Notes: a model not told the origin generated them from the sequence alone. A stretch of DNA of 41,718 bases from Asanoa siamensis (GCF_016862555.1 NZ_BONE01000068.1:1-41718); one strand, 5' to 3'. Positions 1 through 9,418 are shown, counted from the stretch's first letter. Made by a program: numbers and translations.

Positions 1-126
1 TCGACCCCAGATACGAAACAGAACCTGGCCGCCCGGTGGCGCGGGTCATGGCAGTGCGGCGTGGCGCGAGCAACAATTGCCCCGCACAGCCATATCGATC
101 CGATCAGATTCCCGGGGAGACTCAAC

Positions 127-1308
127 GTGTCACTGCCCCCGCTCGTCGAGCCCGCCGCCGAGCTCACCGTCGACGAGATCCGCCGCTACTCGCGCCACCT
201 GATCATCCCGGACGTCGGGGTGACGGGGCAGAAGCGGCTCAAGAACGCCCGGGTGCTCTGTGTCGGCGCGGGCGGCCTCGGCTCGCCCGCCCTGATGTAT
301 CTGGCCGCGGCCGGCGTCGGCACCCTCGGCATCGTCGAGTTCGACACCGTCGACGAGAGCAACCTGCAGCGCCAGATCATCCACGGCCAGTCCGACATCG
401 GTAAGCCGAAGGCGGAGTCCGCCGCGGCCACGGTCCGCGAGATCAACCCGCTCGTCAACGTGGTCATCCACAACACGGCGCTGGACCGCGACAACGTCAA
501 GGAGATCTTCTCCCAGTACGACCTGATCGTCGACGGCACCGACAACTTCGCCACCCGCTACATGGTCAACGACGCGGCGGTGCTGCTCGGCAAGCCGTAC
601 GTGTGGGGTTCGATCTACCGGTTCGACGGTCAGGCGTCGGTGTTCTGGGCCGAGCACGGCCCCTGCTACCGCTGCCTCTACCCGGAGCCCCCGCCGCCCG
701 GCATGGTCCCGTCCTGCGCCGAGGGTGGCGTGCTCGGCGTGCTCTGCGCGTCGATCGGCTCCATCCAGGTGACCGAGGCGATCAAGCTGCTCACCGGCGT
801 CGGCGAGCCGCTGGTCGGCGGCCTGACGGTCTACGACGCGCTGGAGATGTCGTACCGCAAGATCAAGGTTCGGAAGGACCCGGACTGCGTGCTCTGCGGC
901 CCCAACGCGACGCTGACCGACCTGATGGAGGACTACGACGACTTCTGCGGCGCGGTCTCGGTCGAGGCCCAGGAGGCGACCGTCGACGCGACGATCACCG
1001 CGCGGGAGCTCAAGGAGTGGCAGGACGCAGGCAAGGACTTCTACCTGGTCGACGTGCGTGAGCCCGCCGAGTACGAGATCGTCCGGATCCCCGGCTCGAC
1101 GCTCATCCCCAAGGGCGACATCCTGAACGGCGAGGCGCTGGCCGGCCTGCCGCAGGACCGCCAGATCGTGCTGCACTGCAAGTCGGGCGTCCGCTCCGCG
1201 GAGGCGCTGGCGGCGGTCAAGGCGGCCGGCTTCAAGGACGCCGTGCACCTCCAGGGCGGCGTGCTCTCGTGGATCAAGCAGATCGACCCGAGCCTCCCCG
1301 CGTACTGA
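127..1308 (+). CDS. moeZ: Adenylyltransferase/sulfurtransferase MoeZ (ThiF/MoeB domain + rhodanese)
   Basis: Cytosolic two-domain enzyme that adenylates the C-terminal glycine of small sulfur-carrier proteins and then passes sulfur to them, serving molybdopterin, thiamine/cysteine and related sulfur pathways. An E1-like ThiF/MoeB domain fills about residues 15-265: ATP loop GAGGLG at 47-52, the VDESNLQRQ segment and two CxxC zinc pairs (CYRC and CVLC). A rhodanese domain follows from about 290 with the catalytic-loop signature CKSGVRS. The 393-residue length matches actinobacterial MoeZ. GTG at 127 was chosen because the family begins SLPPLVEP at this point and GGGGAG lies just upstream; an in-frame ATG at 115 bases or more upstream has no homologous sequence. 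A strong hairpin follows the stop. Family call is firm; the exact carrier partners are inference. Confidence 0.95.
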   Translation: MSLPPLVEPAAELTVDEIRRYSRHLIIPDVGVTGQKRLKNARVLCVGAGGLGSPALMYLAAAGVGTLGIVEFDTVDESNLQRQIIHGQSDIGKPKAESAAATVREINPLVNVVIHNTALDRDNVKEIFSQYDLIVDGTDNFATRYMVNDAAVLLGKPYVWGSIYRFDGQASVFWAEHGPCYRCLYPEPPPPGMVPSCAEGGVLGVLCASIGSIQVTEAIKLLTGVGEPLVGGLTVYDALEMSYRKIKVRKDPDCVLCGPNATLTDLMEDYDDFCGAVSVEAQEATVDATITARELKEWQDAGKDFYLVDVREPAEYEIVRIPGSTLIPKGDILNGEALAGLPQDRQIVLHCKSGVRSAEALAAVKAAGFKDAVHLQGGVLSWIKQIDPSLPAY

Positions 1309-1316
1309 GCGACCTA

Positions 1317-1360
1317 ACAAAAACCGGACGCCGCCTGAACGGGCAGCGTCCGGTTTTTGT
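1317..1360 (+). terminator. Rho-independent terminator after moeZ
   Basis: A perfect 15-bp stem pairs 1317-1331 with 1346-1360 around a 14-nt loop. The A-run on the left and T-run on the right make it usable on either strand. It lies 9 bp past the moeZ stop. Confidence 0.85.
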
Positions 1361-1450
1361 CTTTTCACCGTTCTAAACCAGGCCGACGGACCGTTGACCT
1401 TGGCCAACCGCTTGAAGCGGAATCGCCTTTCCGGCGGTACCGTTTCGGCC

Positions 1451-2272
1451 GTGGTGGATCTGGACGCGGCGATCGGATTCGTGGTCGCCCATGGCGACGC
1501 GGTCGACCGCGCCCGGCTTTCCTGGTTGCGGGTCGGCGCGCCCCCGCAGGAGTCGATCCTCGCGGACGCCGAGGTCGGGCAGGCGCCCGACGGCGGCTGG
1601 CCCGCGATCTGGGGCGGCGAGGTGGCCTCCGTCGACGCGACCTGCTTCCGGCTCGCGGAGCTCGACGACCTGGGCGCCCTCGGCCGCCCGGCGGCCCGGC
1701 GCGCGCTCGACTGGCTGGCCAACGCCCAGCGCGGCAACGGCACCTGGGAAGAGGACCAGTCGCTGTCCGGCTGGGCACCGCCCTGGGCCACGCCCGGCGA
1801 CCCGGAGGCCACCCTCTACCTGACCGCCAACGCGGGCTTCTGGCTGACCGTCGCCGGCCACGACGCCCGCTCGGCCGGGCCGTTCGACCACCGGGTGGGC
1901 GGGGCGTACGCCGGCGTGGTGCAGGGTGCGGCCCACGCGTTCGCGGCGGCGCTGCAGGACGACGGGAGTTGGCCGTCGTTCCTGGCCGCCGGCTGGCTGG
2001 GCGCCGCGGTGCTCTACCGCCAGGAGATGTACTACGAGTCGGCGCGCATCCAGGTCGTGCTGACCGAGCGCGTCCGCGACATGACCCCGTCGGACGTCAC
2101 CGCGATGGCCAGCGCGCTGCGCCGGGTCGGCCTGTCGGTCGACGACACGCTGCTCGCCGCCGCCCGCCGCCGGCTGGCCCAGACCCAGCGCAGCGACGGC
2201 GGGTGGGCCAGCGACGACGGCGAGGCGTTCAACGTGCACACGACCCTGGCGGCGATCCGCGCTTTCAGGTGA
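1451..2272 (+). CDS. Prenyltransferase/squalene-hopene-cyclase-like repeat protein
   Basis: Soluble protein of about 273 residues made of alpha/alpha-barrel repeats. QW-like repeats are visible (APDGGWPAIWGG, QRGNGTWEED, DDGSWPSF, RSDGGWASDDGE), which places it in the prenyltransferase/terpene-cyclase repeat superfamily. It is much shorter than true squalene-hopene cyclases (over 600 residues), and no DXDD catalytic motif was seen, so cyclase activity is not supported. Adjacent GTG codons at 1451 and 1454 give the usual VDLDAAIGFV beginning; a TTG at 1394 would add 19 residues without resemblance to the fold. Its 3' end overlaps the convergent DUF2252 gene by 8 bp. The actual substrate is unknown. 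Confidence 0.75.
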   Translation: MVDLDAAIGFVVAHGDAVDRARLSWLRVGAPPQESILADAEVGQAPDGGWPAIWGGEVASVDATCFRLAELDDLGALGRPAARRALDWLANAQRGNGTWEEDQSLSGWAPPWATPGDPEATLYLTANAGFWLTVAGHDARSAGPFDHRVGGAYAGVVQGAAHAFAAALQDDGSWPSFLAAGWLGAAVLYRQEMYYESARIQVVLTERVRDMTPSDVTAMASALRRVGLSVDDTLLAAARRRLAQTQRSDGGWASDDGEAFNVHTTLAAIRAFR

Positions 2273-3578
2273 GGCCGGGCACCCGCCCGTTGCGGAACAG
2301 GTCGACGAAGAGCTGGTGGTCCTCGCGCGCCCGTACCCCATAGGCGTGTGCGAACTCGACCAGGTGCCCGACGAACCCGCGCTCGTCCTTGTCGACCGCG
2401 GCGACGATCGCCTCCTCGGTCGAGAAGTCGACCAGGTCGTGGCTCGACTCGTCGTCGGCGACCGAGTGCATGCGGGCGACCGCGCGGCCGAGGTCGGAGA
2501 CCACGCCGGCCAGCTCGTCGGCCTCGTTGACGTCGGACCAGTCGAGGTCGGCCGCGTACGGCGAGACCTCCGCGACGAGCTGCCCGACGCCGTCGAGCTC
2601 CGTGAAGCCCAACCACGGGTCGGCGTGCGCCTGCAGGGCCCGCTGGGACTCGGCGGTGCGGTGACCCTGGTGCTGGAAGTAGCCGGCCACCCGGCCGTCG
2701 GTGATGTGCCGCGCCACCGCCGGCACCTGCGCCTGCTTCATGTAGATGACGACGTCGTTCTCCAGCGCCTGGGTGTGCCCCTCCAGCAGCAGGTTGTAGG
2801 AGGGCAGCCCGGCCGAGCCGATCCCGACGCCCTTGCGCAGCACCACGTCCTTGATCCGGGTGGCGACCGGCCGGTGCGCGGCGAGCTGCGTCGGCAGCGT
2901 CTCCAGGTAGCGGTCGAACGCCGCGACCACCGACTCGCGGCGGGCGTCGTCGATCTCGTAGACGCCGTCGCCGAGCGCGAACCGCCGCTCGTAGTTGTCG
3001 ATCGTCGTCTGCGCGTCGAGCATCGAGACCCGAGTGCTGAGCCGCGCCTGCTGCAGAACCGTGCGCAGCACGCCGTCGGCGTTGGCCAGGGTGATCGAGC
3101 CGATCGCGTCGTCGCCGCCGGCCGCGATCGCGCGCAGCTCGGTCAGGTAGGCGCCGGCGAACCGGCCGACCAGGTCGCTGATCACGTCGTCGGAGAGCGC
3201 CTTCGCGTAGCCGATCAGCGCCACGCTCGCCGCGAACCGCTTGAGATCCCAGGAGAACGGCCCGACGTACGCCTCGTCGAAGTCGTTGACGTTGAAGACC
3301 AGCTCGCCCGAGCCGTTCATGTAGGTGCCGAAGTTCTCGGCGTGCAGGTCGCCGTGGATCCACACCCGGCTGGTCTGCTCGTCGAGGAACCGGTCGTCGG
3401 CGAAGTCGCCGGTCAGGTCGGCGTAGAAGACCGCCGCGCTGCCGCGGTAGAAGGCGAACGGCGAGGCCGCCATCTTGCGGAACTTGCGCCGGAAGGCGGC
3501 CGGATCGAGGGCCATCAGCTGGCCGAACTCGGTGGTCAACACGTCCAGCAGGTGGCTGGAACGCCGTTCGTCGTTCAT
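2265..3578 (-). CDS. DUF2252 family protein (kinase-like fold)
   Basis: 437-residue soluble protein of the DUF2252 family, which resembles aminoglycoside/choline kinases. The catalytic-loop-like motif HGDLHAENFG is at residues 75-84 and the metal-binding-like NDFD at 98-101, equivalent to the HxDxxxxN and DFD/DFG elements of protein-kinase-like enzymes. The substrate is not known for the family. Translation starts at ATG 3578 with no in-frame rival nearby. It is the last gene of a leftward run, 38 bp after the short-chain dehydrogenase, and its stop overlaps the convergent gene ending at 2272. Family membership is firm; kinase activity is inference. Confidence 0.85.
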   Translation of the reverse strand: MNDERRSSHLLDVLTTEFGQLMALDPAAFRRKFRKMAASPFAFYRGSAAVFYADLTGDFADDRFLDEQTSRVWIHGDLHAENFGTYMNGSGELVFNVNDFDEAYVGPFSWDLKRFAASVALIGYAKALSDDVISDLVGRFAGAYLTELRAIAAGGDDAIGSITLANADGVLRTVLQQARLSTRVSMLDAQTTIDNYERRFALGDGVYEIDDARRESVVAAFDRYLETLPTQLAAHRPVATRIKDVVLRKGVGIGSAGLPSYNLLLEGHTQALENDVVIYMKQAQVPAVARHITDGRVAGYFQHQGHRTAESQRALQAHADPWLGFTELDGVGQLVAEVSPYAADLDWSDVNEADELAGVVSDLGRAVARMHSVADDESSHDLVDFSTEEAIVAAVDKDERGFVGHLVEFAHAYGVRAREDHQLFVDLFRNGRVPGLT

Positions 3579-3616
3579 GAGCCGAACGCTAGACCTCCGG
3601 CGCCACCATGGTCATG

Positions 3617-4405
3617 TCAGGAATCCGTCAACGCGGCGGCGCGGGCGGCCAGGGCGGCCCGGAAGGCCGGGTCGTAGGCCTGCGCGCGGACCCGCTCCTC
3701 GCGCTCGCCGTCGAAGTAGGCGCCGGTCACGCCGTCGAGCGCCGGGTCCACGACGAGCCGCAGCGTGGCGCGCAGGCCCTGCTCGAGGGTGGAGACGGGG
3801 GCGAACTGGGCGACCTTGACGAGGGTGGTCGGCATCAGCGTCGCCGGGTGGAGGCAGTTGACCGTGACGCCGGTGCCGGCGAGTTGTGCGGCGAGATCGA
3901 AGGTGTCGCAGATCATGGCGAGCTTGGCGCGGCGGTAGGCGCGGATTCCGTCGTACCCGTGGGCCATCATGAGGTCGTCGAGGTCGATGTCGGCCTGGCC
4001 GATCGACGCGACGTTGACGATGCGGGCCCGCGCGGGCTTGCGCAGCATGGGCAGGAGCAACCGCGAGAGGAGGTACGGCGCGAGATAGTTGACAGCCAGC
4101 CGCAGCTCGATGCCGTCGCCGGTCAGCTCGCGCGGCGCGCCGGGCGCCCCGAAGCCGACCGCGGCGTTGTTGACCAGCACGTCCAGCGTGTCGTAGCGGT
4201 CCGCGACCTCGGCCGCGAGGCGGCGCGTCGCCGCCTGGTCGGCGAGGTCCGCCTGCAGGGCGACGGCGCCGGTCGCCTGGGCGACCTCGGCCAGCCGCTC
4301 GGGGTGCCGGCCGTGCAGCACGAGCTCATGCCCTTGCGCGGCCAGGGCGAGCGCGAGCGCGCGCCCGAGCCCGTCGGACGCACCGGTGACAAGAACGCGC
4401 GCCAT
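3617..4405 (-). CDS. Short-chain dehydrogenase/reductase (SDR)
   Basis: 262-residue NAD(P)-dependent oxidoreductase with a single Rossmann domain. Cofactor loop TGASDGLG is at 7-14, the structural NNAA motif at 79-82, the catalytic serine probably S134 in NVASIG, and the catalytic Y157/K161 pair in YRRAK. The middle and C-terminal region (AYRRAKLAM, TVNCLHPATLMPT) resembles the retinol-dehydrogenase-like branch of classical SDRs. The substrate cannot be read from sequence. It lies 115 bp downstream of nuoB on the same strand, with a two-copy direct repeat in the gap, and may be cotranscribed with the DUF2252 gene that follows. Confidence 0.88.
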   Translation of the reverse strand: MARVLVTGASDGLGRALALALAAQGHELVLHGRHPERLAEVAQATGAVALQADLADQAATRRLAAEVADRYDTLDVLVNNAAVGFGAPGAPRELTGDGIELRLAVNYLAPYLLSRLLLPMLRKPARARIVNVASIGQADIDLDDLMMAHGYDGIRAYRRAKLAMICDTFDLAAQLAGTGVTVNCLHPATLMPTTLVKVAQFAPVSTLEQGLRATLRLVVDPALDGVTGAYFDGEREERVRAQAYDPAFRAALAARAAALTDS

Positions 4406-4422
4406 CAGCGGCGCCCGACCCT

Positions 4423-4501
4423 GGCGCCGACAACGCCGCGCGCCCTAAGCCCGGAGCCGCGCCCGGCGCCGACAACGCTGCGCGCCGTCACCCCGGAGCC
4501 G
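4423..4501. repeat. Two-copy 37-bp direct repeat between nuoB and SDR gene
   Basis: Positions 4423-4459 and 4465-4501 match at 33 of 37 positions, spaced 42 bp apart, and both begin with GGCGCCGACAACGC. The repeat fills most of the nuoB-SDR spacer. No hairpin terminator is obvious there. Confidence 0.7.
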
Positions 4502-4520
4502 GTGGTGAGGCTGTGGGGCA

Positions 4521-5054
4521 TCAGCGGCGGTCGCCGTTGGGGGGTGTGACCAGCGGAGCCGTCAGCGCCAGCGGATCCGGCCGCGAAACCCCGCCGGGGC
4601 CCGCCTGCTCGCCTGCGATCTTGTCCTGCAACCGCAGGATGCCGTGCATCAGTGCCTCGGGCCGCGGCGGGCAGCCCGGCACATAAACGTCCACCGGGAT
4701 GATCTGGTCGACGCCCTTCGTCACCGAGTAGGAGTCCCAGTACGGGCCGCCGCAGTTCGAGCAGGCGCCGAACGAGATGACGTATTTCGGCTCCGGCATC
4801 TGGTCGTACAGCCGCTTGATCGCCGGCGCCATCTTGTCGGTCACCGTGCCGGAGACGACCATCAGGTCGGCCTGGCGCGGGCCGTGCGCGAACGGGATCA
4901 CACCCAGCCGCATGAAGTCGTGGCGGCCCATGCTGCTCGCGATGAACTCGATCGCGCAGCAGGCCAACCCGAAGTTGAAGACCCACAGCGAGTAGCGCCG
5001 ACCCCAGTTGAGCACGAACCGGATCGGTTCTCCGAGCACGGCGGGCAGTTCCAC
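4521..5054 (-). CDS. nuoB: NADH-quinone oxidoreductase subunit B (NuoB), separated paralogue
   Basis: Peripheral-arm subunit of complex I that carries the terminal iron-sulfur cluster N2, which hands electrons to quinone. The four N2 ligands are present: adjacent C32 and C33 in [10 protein letters not shown]98 in GACSNCGG and C128 in VPGCPPRP. The 177-residue length is normal; the last ~25 residues are a variable tail. GTG 5054 gives the start [13 protein letters not shown] with GGGG just upstream. The gene sits 10 bp after the PLP-dependent lyase in a leftward run, about 11 kb from and opposite to nuoC/nuoH/nuoI-N, an unusual separation for a complex I gene. NuoD, its normal neighbour and quinone-site partner, is absent from the window. 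Identity is firm; which complex it joins is open. Confidence 0.93.
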   Translation of the reverse strand: MELPAVLGEPIRFVLNWGRRYSLWVFNFGLACCAIEFIASSMGRHDFMRLGVIPFAHGPRQADLMVVSGTVTDKMAPAIKRLYDQMPEPKYVISFGACSNCGGPYWDSYSVTKGVDQIIPVDVYVPGCPPRPEALMHGILRLQDKIAGEQAGPGGVSRPDPLALTAPLVTPPNGDRR

Positions 5055-5064
5055 GTTCCCCAGG

Positions 5065-6534
5065 CTAGTCGAACGTCGGGCGCTGCAGCAGACCCAGGAA
5101 CTCCACCAGCAACCGCTCGCGGACCGGGACCGGTGCCGCGTCCAGCAGGGTGTTGACCGCGGCCACCCGCTCGGGCAGCGGCCGCCCCGTGCCGTCGCCG
5201 CCCAGGCCCAGACCGGCCGCCAGCCCGGCTACGACCTCGCTGGTGAGCGCCGCCGGGTCGAGCGCCGTGACCAGGGCGAGCACCTCCGGCGGGAGCTGCG
5301 CCGGGCCGGCCGCACGGGCCGCCGCCACGGCCGCGGCCAGCGCGGTGCCGAACTCGGCCACGTGCGGCGCCACCGCTGCCGTCACGGTCAGGTGGATGCT
5401 CGCCGGCAGATCCCCGTACCGCAGCTGGGGTTGGGTGTGAAAGCCGCGGGCGGTGAGCTCGTCGGCCAGCACGAAGAGGTCCGGGCCACCAGGGGAGGAC
5501 GTGAAGCAGACGACCGTCGTCAGCGCCGGCGCCATCAGCCGCAACCCGTCGACAGCCTCGACGGCCGCCGCGAGGCCCCGGACCGCGTCCCGGGTGGTCG
5601 ACGCCAGCCGCAGGTAGCCGTCGTCGCCGATCCGGCGCAGTGTGGCGTACGCCGCGGCGATCGGCCCGCCCGACCGCGTCGACGAGACACCCGCGTTGAT
5701 CATCGTGTAACCCGGCCAGTCGCCGAACGCGAAGTACTGCGGCGCCCGCAGGCTCGGGTCGCGGTGCAGCAGGACCGACGTGCCCTTCGGGGCGTACGCG
5801 TACTTGTGCAGGTCGACCGAGATCGAGGTGACACCCCGCACCGCGAAGTCGAAGTCCGGCAGGTCGACGCCGAGCCGGCGCAGGTACGGCAGCGTCCAAC
5901 CGCCGAAGCACGCGTCGACGTGGCACCGCACCCCGGCCGCCGCGGCCACCGCCGCGATCTCCGCGACAGGATCGACCACGCCGTGCGCGTAGGAGGGCGC
6001 CGAACAGGCCACCAGCACCGTGTCGGGCGTGATCGCCGCGGCGATGTCAGCGGGGTCCGGACGCAGGGAAACCGGCGAGACCGGCACCGCGTCGAGGTGG
6101 ACGCCCAGATAGTGTGCCGCCTTCGCGAACGCCGCGTGCCCGGTCACCGGCACCACGATCCGCGGCTCGGCGACCTCCGGCCGGGCGTCCCGGGCCGCCT
6201 TCACCGCCAGGATCAGCGACTCCGTGCCGCCACTGGTCACGCTGCCGACCACACCGGGCGCGGCCGAACCAGGCCCACCGCCCAGCAACCGCGCGGCCGC
6301 CCCGACGAGCGCGTTCTCCAGCGCCAGCAGCGAGGGAAACGCGGTCGGGTCGAGGCCGTTGACCGACGCGGCGATCCCGTGCGCCGCCAGGGCGAGCTCG
6401 TCGAGCCCGTCGAGGCCCGGGTCGTAGACGTAGGCGAACAGCCGCCCACCCTTGGTCGGCTGGTCGGCGGCGCGCAGCCCGCGCAGCTCGTCGAGGATCT
6501 GCGCAGGGGGCAATCCGTGCAGCGGCAACGCCAT
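5065..6534 (-). CDS. PLP-dependent decarboxylase/lyase (group II decarboxylase, S1P-lyase-like)
   Basis: 489-residue fold-type I pyridoxal-phosphate enzyme related to glutamate/tyrosine decarboxylases and sphingosine-1-phosphate lyase. PLP-binding features: TSGGTES at 100-106, HVDACFGG at 205-212 with the pyridine-nitrogen aspartate D207, and the Schiff-base lysine K244 in [11 protein letters not shown]. The HVDACFGG and HKYAYAPKG signatures favour the S1P-lyase-like branch. The substrate is unresolved (amino acid decarboxylation or C-C lyase). ATG 6534 was chosen because it begins 10 bp after the upstream transporter stop; the reading frame could extend to 6573, overlapping that gene. Gaps of only 10 bp on each side suggest cotranscription with the transporter and nuoB. 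Confidence 0.85.
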   Translation of the reverse strand: MALPLHGLPPAQILDELRGLRAADQPTKGGRLFAYVYDPGLDGLDELALAAHGIAASVNGLDPTAFPSLLALENALVGAAARLLGGGPGSAAPGVVGSVTSGGTESLILAVKAARDARPEVAEPRIVVPVTGHAAFAKAAHYLGVHLDAVPVSPVSLRPDPADIAAAITPDTVLVACSAPSYAHGVVDPVAEIAAVAAAAGVRCHVDACFGGWTLPYLRRLGVDLPDFDFAVRGVTSISVDLHKYAYAPKGTSVLLHRDPSLRAPQYFAFGDWPGYTMINAGVSSTRSGGPIAAAYATLRRIGDDGYLRLASTTRDAVRGLAAAVEAVDGLRLMAPALTTVVCFTSSPGGPDLFVLADELTARGFHTQPQLRYGDLPASIHLTVTAAVAPHVAEFGTALAAAVAAARAAGPAQLPPEVLALVTALDPAALTSEVVAGLAAGLGLGGDGTGRPLPERVAAVNTLLDAAPVPVRERLLVEFLGLLQRPTFD

Positions 6535-6544
6535 GGCGGAGACG

Positions 6545-7930
6545 CTAGTTGATCGCCGCGCCCGCCGGTGCACCGACGGCCGCCCGCAGCTTCTCCTCGG
6601 TCAGGTCGTACCCGCGCATCAGCAGCACCGCCAGCCCCACGATCAGCCCGGGCAGCACGGTGAAGCCGAGCAGCACGCCGAGCCGGGCGGTGCTGTCCTG
6701 CGCCGAGGCCGCGCCGGACGTCGACGACACGTAGCCGAAACCCTGCAGGACCAGCAGGTAGATGCCGGGGCCCAGCGCCAGCCCGAAGGTCTCGCCCGCG
6801 GTCCACAGGCCGGTGAACACGCCGGCCTGCCGCTTGCCGGTGCGCGCCGTGTCGTACGCGATGCAGTCCGGCAGCATGGCCATGCCGAACACCTGCTGAC
6901 CGGCGTACGCGACGCCCAGCACCCCGACGATCGCGTAGACGGCGGCCGCCGGCAGCACCGGTGCCAGCACCAGCAGCAGCGCGCCGGCGGCGAACAGCAA
7001 CGACGCCATGACGTACGCCCGGGCCTTGCCGACCCGCGCCCCCACCCGGCTCCACAGTGGCATGACGAGCAGCGCCGGCCCGACGAAGCAGGCGAACAGC
7101 ACCGTCGGCCCGGTGTCGGGGGAGTAGAGCACGTGGTCGGCGAAGTACTGCACGCCGGCCAGGATCATCGCGATGCCGACCGCCTGGATGACGAAGCAGA
7201 TCAGCAGCAGCCGGAACGGCCGGTTGCGGGACGCCACCGCGAGTTGGGCCCGCAGCGTCGGCTCGCTCTCCCGGACGGTGCCGGTCGGCGCGCCCGAGGT
7301 GCCGGCGAAGACGGCGATCGTGCCGATCACGATCAGGCCGGCGACGAACACGCCCATCCAGCGGTGCCCCGGGATCCCGTCGCCGCCGGCGTTGACCACC
7401 AGGGGCGCGATCGCGCCGGAGACCAGGATCGCGATGGCCAGCACCGCGACCCGCCAGGTCAGCAGCCGGGTCCGCTCGCTGTAGTCGTCGGTCAGCTCGG
7501 CCGGCATCGCCACATAGGGCACCTGGAAGAAGGCGTACGCGGTCGCCGCCAGCAGGAAGGCCAGCGCGACGTAGGCACCGCGGCCGGACCCGAACGGCGC
7601 CGCGAAGATCGCCGCGAAGAGCAGAGCCAGGACCAGACCGCCGACCAGGAGGTACGGGCGGCGCGCGCCCCACCGGCTGCGGGTGCGGTCGGATATCCGC
7701 CCCGCCACGGGGTTGACGAGCACGTCCCAGGCCTTCGGCGCCCACACCAGCACGCCCGCGAGCCAGGCGGCCACGCCGAGCGTGTCGGTCAGGTACGGCG
7801 CCAGCAGCAGGCCCGGAACCGTCCCGAAGGCGCCGGTGACCAGCGAACCGAGAGCATATCCCGCGTGCACCCGGCGGGGTAGCTGGGTACCCGAACGGGT
7901 GATCGCCGGTTGGCCCGGCCGCGCGTCCAT
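6545..7930 (-). CDS. MFS transporter, glycoside-pentoside-hexuronide:cation symporter type
   Basis: 461-residue polytopic inner-membrane protein with about 12 hydrophobic segments. The cytoplasmic loop after helix 2 reads RISDRTRSRWGARRPY, the pattern of the GPH (MelB-like) cation symporters, and the helix 1-2 region (YLTDTLG, PKAWDVLVNPVAG) fits the same family. Likely role is Na+ or H+ coupled uptake of a sugar or related solute; the solute cannot be told. It is the first gene of a leftward run, with ATG at 7930. The C-terminal helix ends in a short Ala/Gly tail. It faces the divergent gamma-glutamyltransferase gene across a ~90-bp spacer, where promoters for both should lie. Confidence 0.87.
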   Translation of the reverse strand: MDARPGQPAITRSGTQLPRRVHAGYALGSLVTGAFGTVPGLLLAPYLTDTLGVAAWLAGVLVWAPKAWDVLVNPVAGRISDRTRSRWGARRPYLLVGGLVLALLFAAIFAAPFGSGRGAYVALAFLLAATAYAFFQVPYVAMPAELTDDYSERTRLLTWRVAVLAIAILVSGAIAPLVVNAGGDGIPGHRWMGVFVAGLIVIGTIAVFAGTSGAPTGTVRESEPTLRAQLAVASRNRPFRLLLICFVIQAVGIAMILAGVQYFADHVLYSPDTGPTVLFACFVGPALLVMPLWSRVGARVGKARAYVMASLLFAAGALLLVLAPVLPAAAVYAIVGVLGVAYAGQQVFGMAMLPDCIAYDTARTGKRQAGVFTGLWTAGETFGLALGPGIYLLVLQGFGYVSSTSGAASAQDSTARLGVLLGFTVLPGLIVGLAVLLMRGYDLTEEKLRAAVGAPAGAAIN

Positions 7931-8020
7931 GAGGCGGGATGTTAGCCATCCGAGCGCACCAGCGACAGATTTACCTCTACGCTCGCGGCGCGAGCGGGAT
8001 TATCGGCCATATAAGGGGTG

Positions 8021-9418
8021 ATGCCGGTGAAAGCCGGTGTGGCAGCCGGGCACCCGGCGACGACCGAGGTCGGTCTGCGGATTCTGGCCTCCGGCGGCAC
8101 GGCCGCCGACGCGGCGGTCGCCGCCGTGCTGGCCTGCTCGGCGTCCGAAAGCGTGCTGACCGGGATCGGCGGTGGTGGCTTCGCCACCTACTACGACGCC
8201 GCCAACCGGACGGTCACCTGCCTCGACTTCTTCTGCTCCGTCCCCGGGCTGGACGGCGACGTCACCCCGAAGCCGATGCTGCCGATCGAGGTGACCTTCG
8301 GCGGCGTGCCGATGCCGTACTCGATCGGCGGCCCGAGCGTCGGGATCCCCGGCGTGCCAGCCGGCTGCGGCGAGGTGCACGCGCGCTGGGGCCGGCTGCC
8401 CTGGCACGAGGTGGTCGAGCCGGCGGTGCTGCTGGCCCGGGCCGGCGTGGCGCTGCCCGAGGCGCAGGCCCGCACGCTGGTCAGCGTCGCGCCGGCGCTG
8501 ACGCCGAGTGACGGCGGCGAGATCTACGCGCCCGGCGGGCGGCTGCTCCGCGGCGGCGAGACGCTGCACCACCCGGGCCTCGACAAGGCGCTGGACAGCC
8601 TGGCGGACGAGGGCCCGTCGATCTTCTACACCGGCCGTTACGGCGACCTGTTGGTCGAGGCCGTGCGGGCCAGCGGCGGGGCGATCGGCCCGGCCGACCT
8701 CGCCGCCTACGCGGTGCTCGAGCTTCCGGTGGCGCACGCCCGGTTGGCGGGGCAGCACGTGTACGCGCGGACGGACCTGAACGGGACGATCGCGACGATC
8801 AGCGCGCTGCCGGAGCCGATCCAGGAGCTGTCCCGACCCGACCGGGCGGTGGCGGTGGCCGACGCGCTGCGGGAGTACGGTCGGCCCCGGATCGGCGACA
8901 CCACCAACGTCTCGGTGGTCGACGCGGAGGGCAACGCCTGCGTGATCACCACGACGCTCGGCATCGGCGCGGGCGTCTGGCTGCCGGGCCTGGGCATCAA
9001 CCTCAACTCGATGCTCGGCGAGGGCGAGCTGATCACCGAGGACATGGCTCCGGGCCAGCGGATGCAGTCGATGATGTGCCCGCTCGTGGTGATCGACGAG
9101 GACGGCGATCTGGTGCTGGCCGCGGGCTCGGCCGGCGCGTCGCGGATCCGGACCGCCCTGGTCGACACCCTGCTCGGCGTGCTGGTCGACGGCCTCGACA
9201 CGGAGACCGCCGTGGCGCGCCCGCGGTTCCACGTGGTCGACAACGCGGTGCACGCCGAGTTGGGCTATCCCGAGGACGAACTGTCCGCGCTGGCGAGCGC
9301 CGGCTACACGATCGTGCAGTGGGAGGAGCTCAACCACTTCTTCGGCGGCGTCAGCGCGGTCGGCCTGGCCGGCGCGGGCGGCGACCCCCGCCGCGGCGGC
9401 ACGGGCCAACTCCTCTGA
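8021..9418 (+). CDS. Gamma-glutamyltransferase family protein
   Basis: Ntn-hydrolase-type enzyme of 465 residues related to gamma-glutamyltransferase, which cleaves the gamma-glutamyl bond of glutathione-like compounds. The autoprocessing/catalytic region reads GDTTNVSVVDAEGN, where the first threonine corresponds to the nucleophile; the histidine usual in TTH is Asn here. The N-terminal GGTAADAAVAA and GIGGGGF motifs are typical. It is shorter than classic secreted GGT (about 570) and has no visible signal peptide, so it is likely a cytoplasmic family member. GTG 8018, ATG 8021 and GTG 8027 are all in frame; AAGGGG at 8013-8018 is best placed for 8027. The 3' end is followed at once by the palindromic element at 9421. 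Confidence 0.87.
   Translation: MPVKAGVAAGHPATTEVGLRILASGGTAADAAVAAVLACSASESVLTGIGGGGFATYYDAANRTVTCLDFFCSVPGLDGDVTPKPMLPIEVTFGGVPMPYSIGGPSVGIPGVPAGCGEVHARWGRLPWHEVVEPAVLLARAGVALPEAQARTLVSVAPALTPSDGGEIYAPGGRLLRGGETLHHPGLDKALDSLADEGPSIFYTGRYGDLLVEAVRASGGAIGPADLAAYAVLELPVAHARLAGQHVYARTDLNGTIATISALPEPIQELSRPDRAVAVADALREYGRPRIGDTTNVSVVDAEGNACVITTTLGIGAGVWLPGLGINLNSMLGEGELITEDMAPGQRMQSMMCPLVVIDEDGDLVLAAGSAGASRIRTALVDTLLGVLVDGLDTETAVARPRFHVVDNAVHAELGYPEDELSALASAGYTIVQWEELNHFFGGVSAVGLAGAGGDPRRGGTGQLL

Noticed and set aside
130-1812. Long open frame on the minus strand opposite moeZ and the repeat protein
   Set aside because: It is a GC-driven shadow: Arg/Val/Asp-rich, no family resemblance, and opposite two clear genes.
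6237-7949. Long minus-strand frame overlapping the transporter and PLP gene in another register
   Set aside because: It covers parts of two well-supported genes and its product is low-complexity Arg/Gly/Ala.
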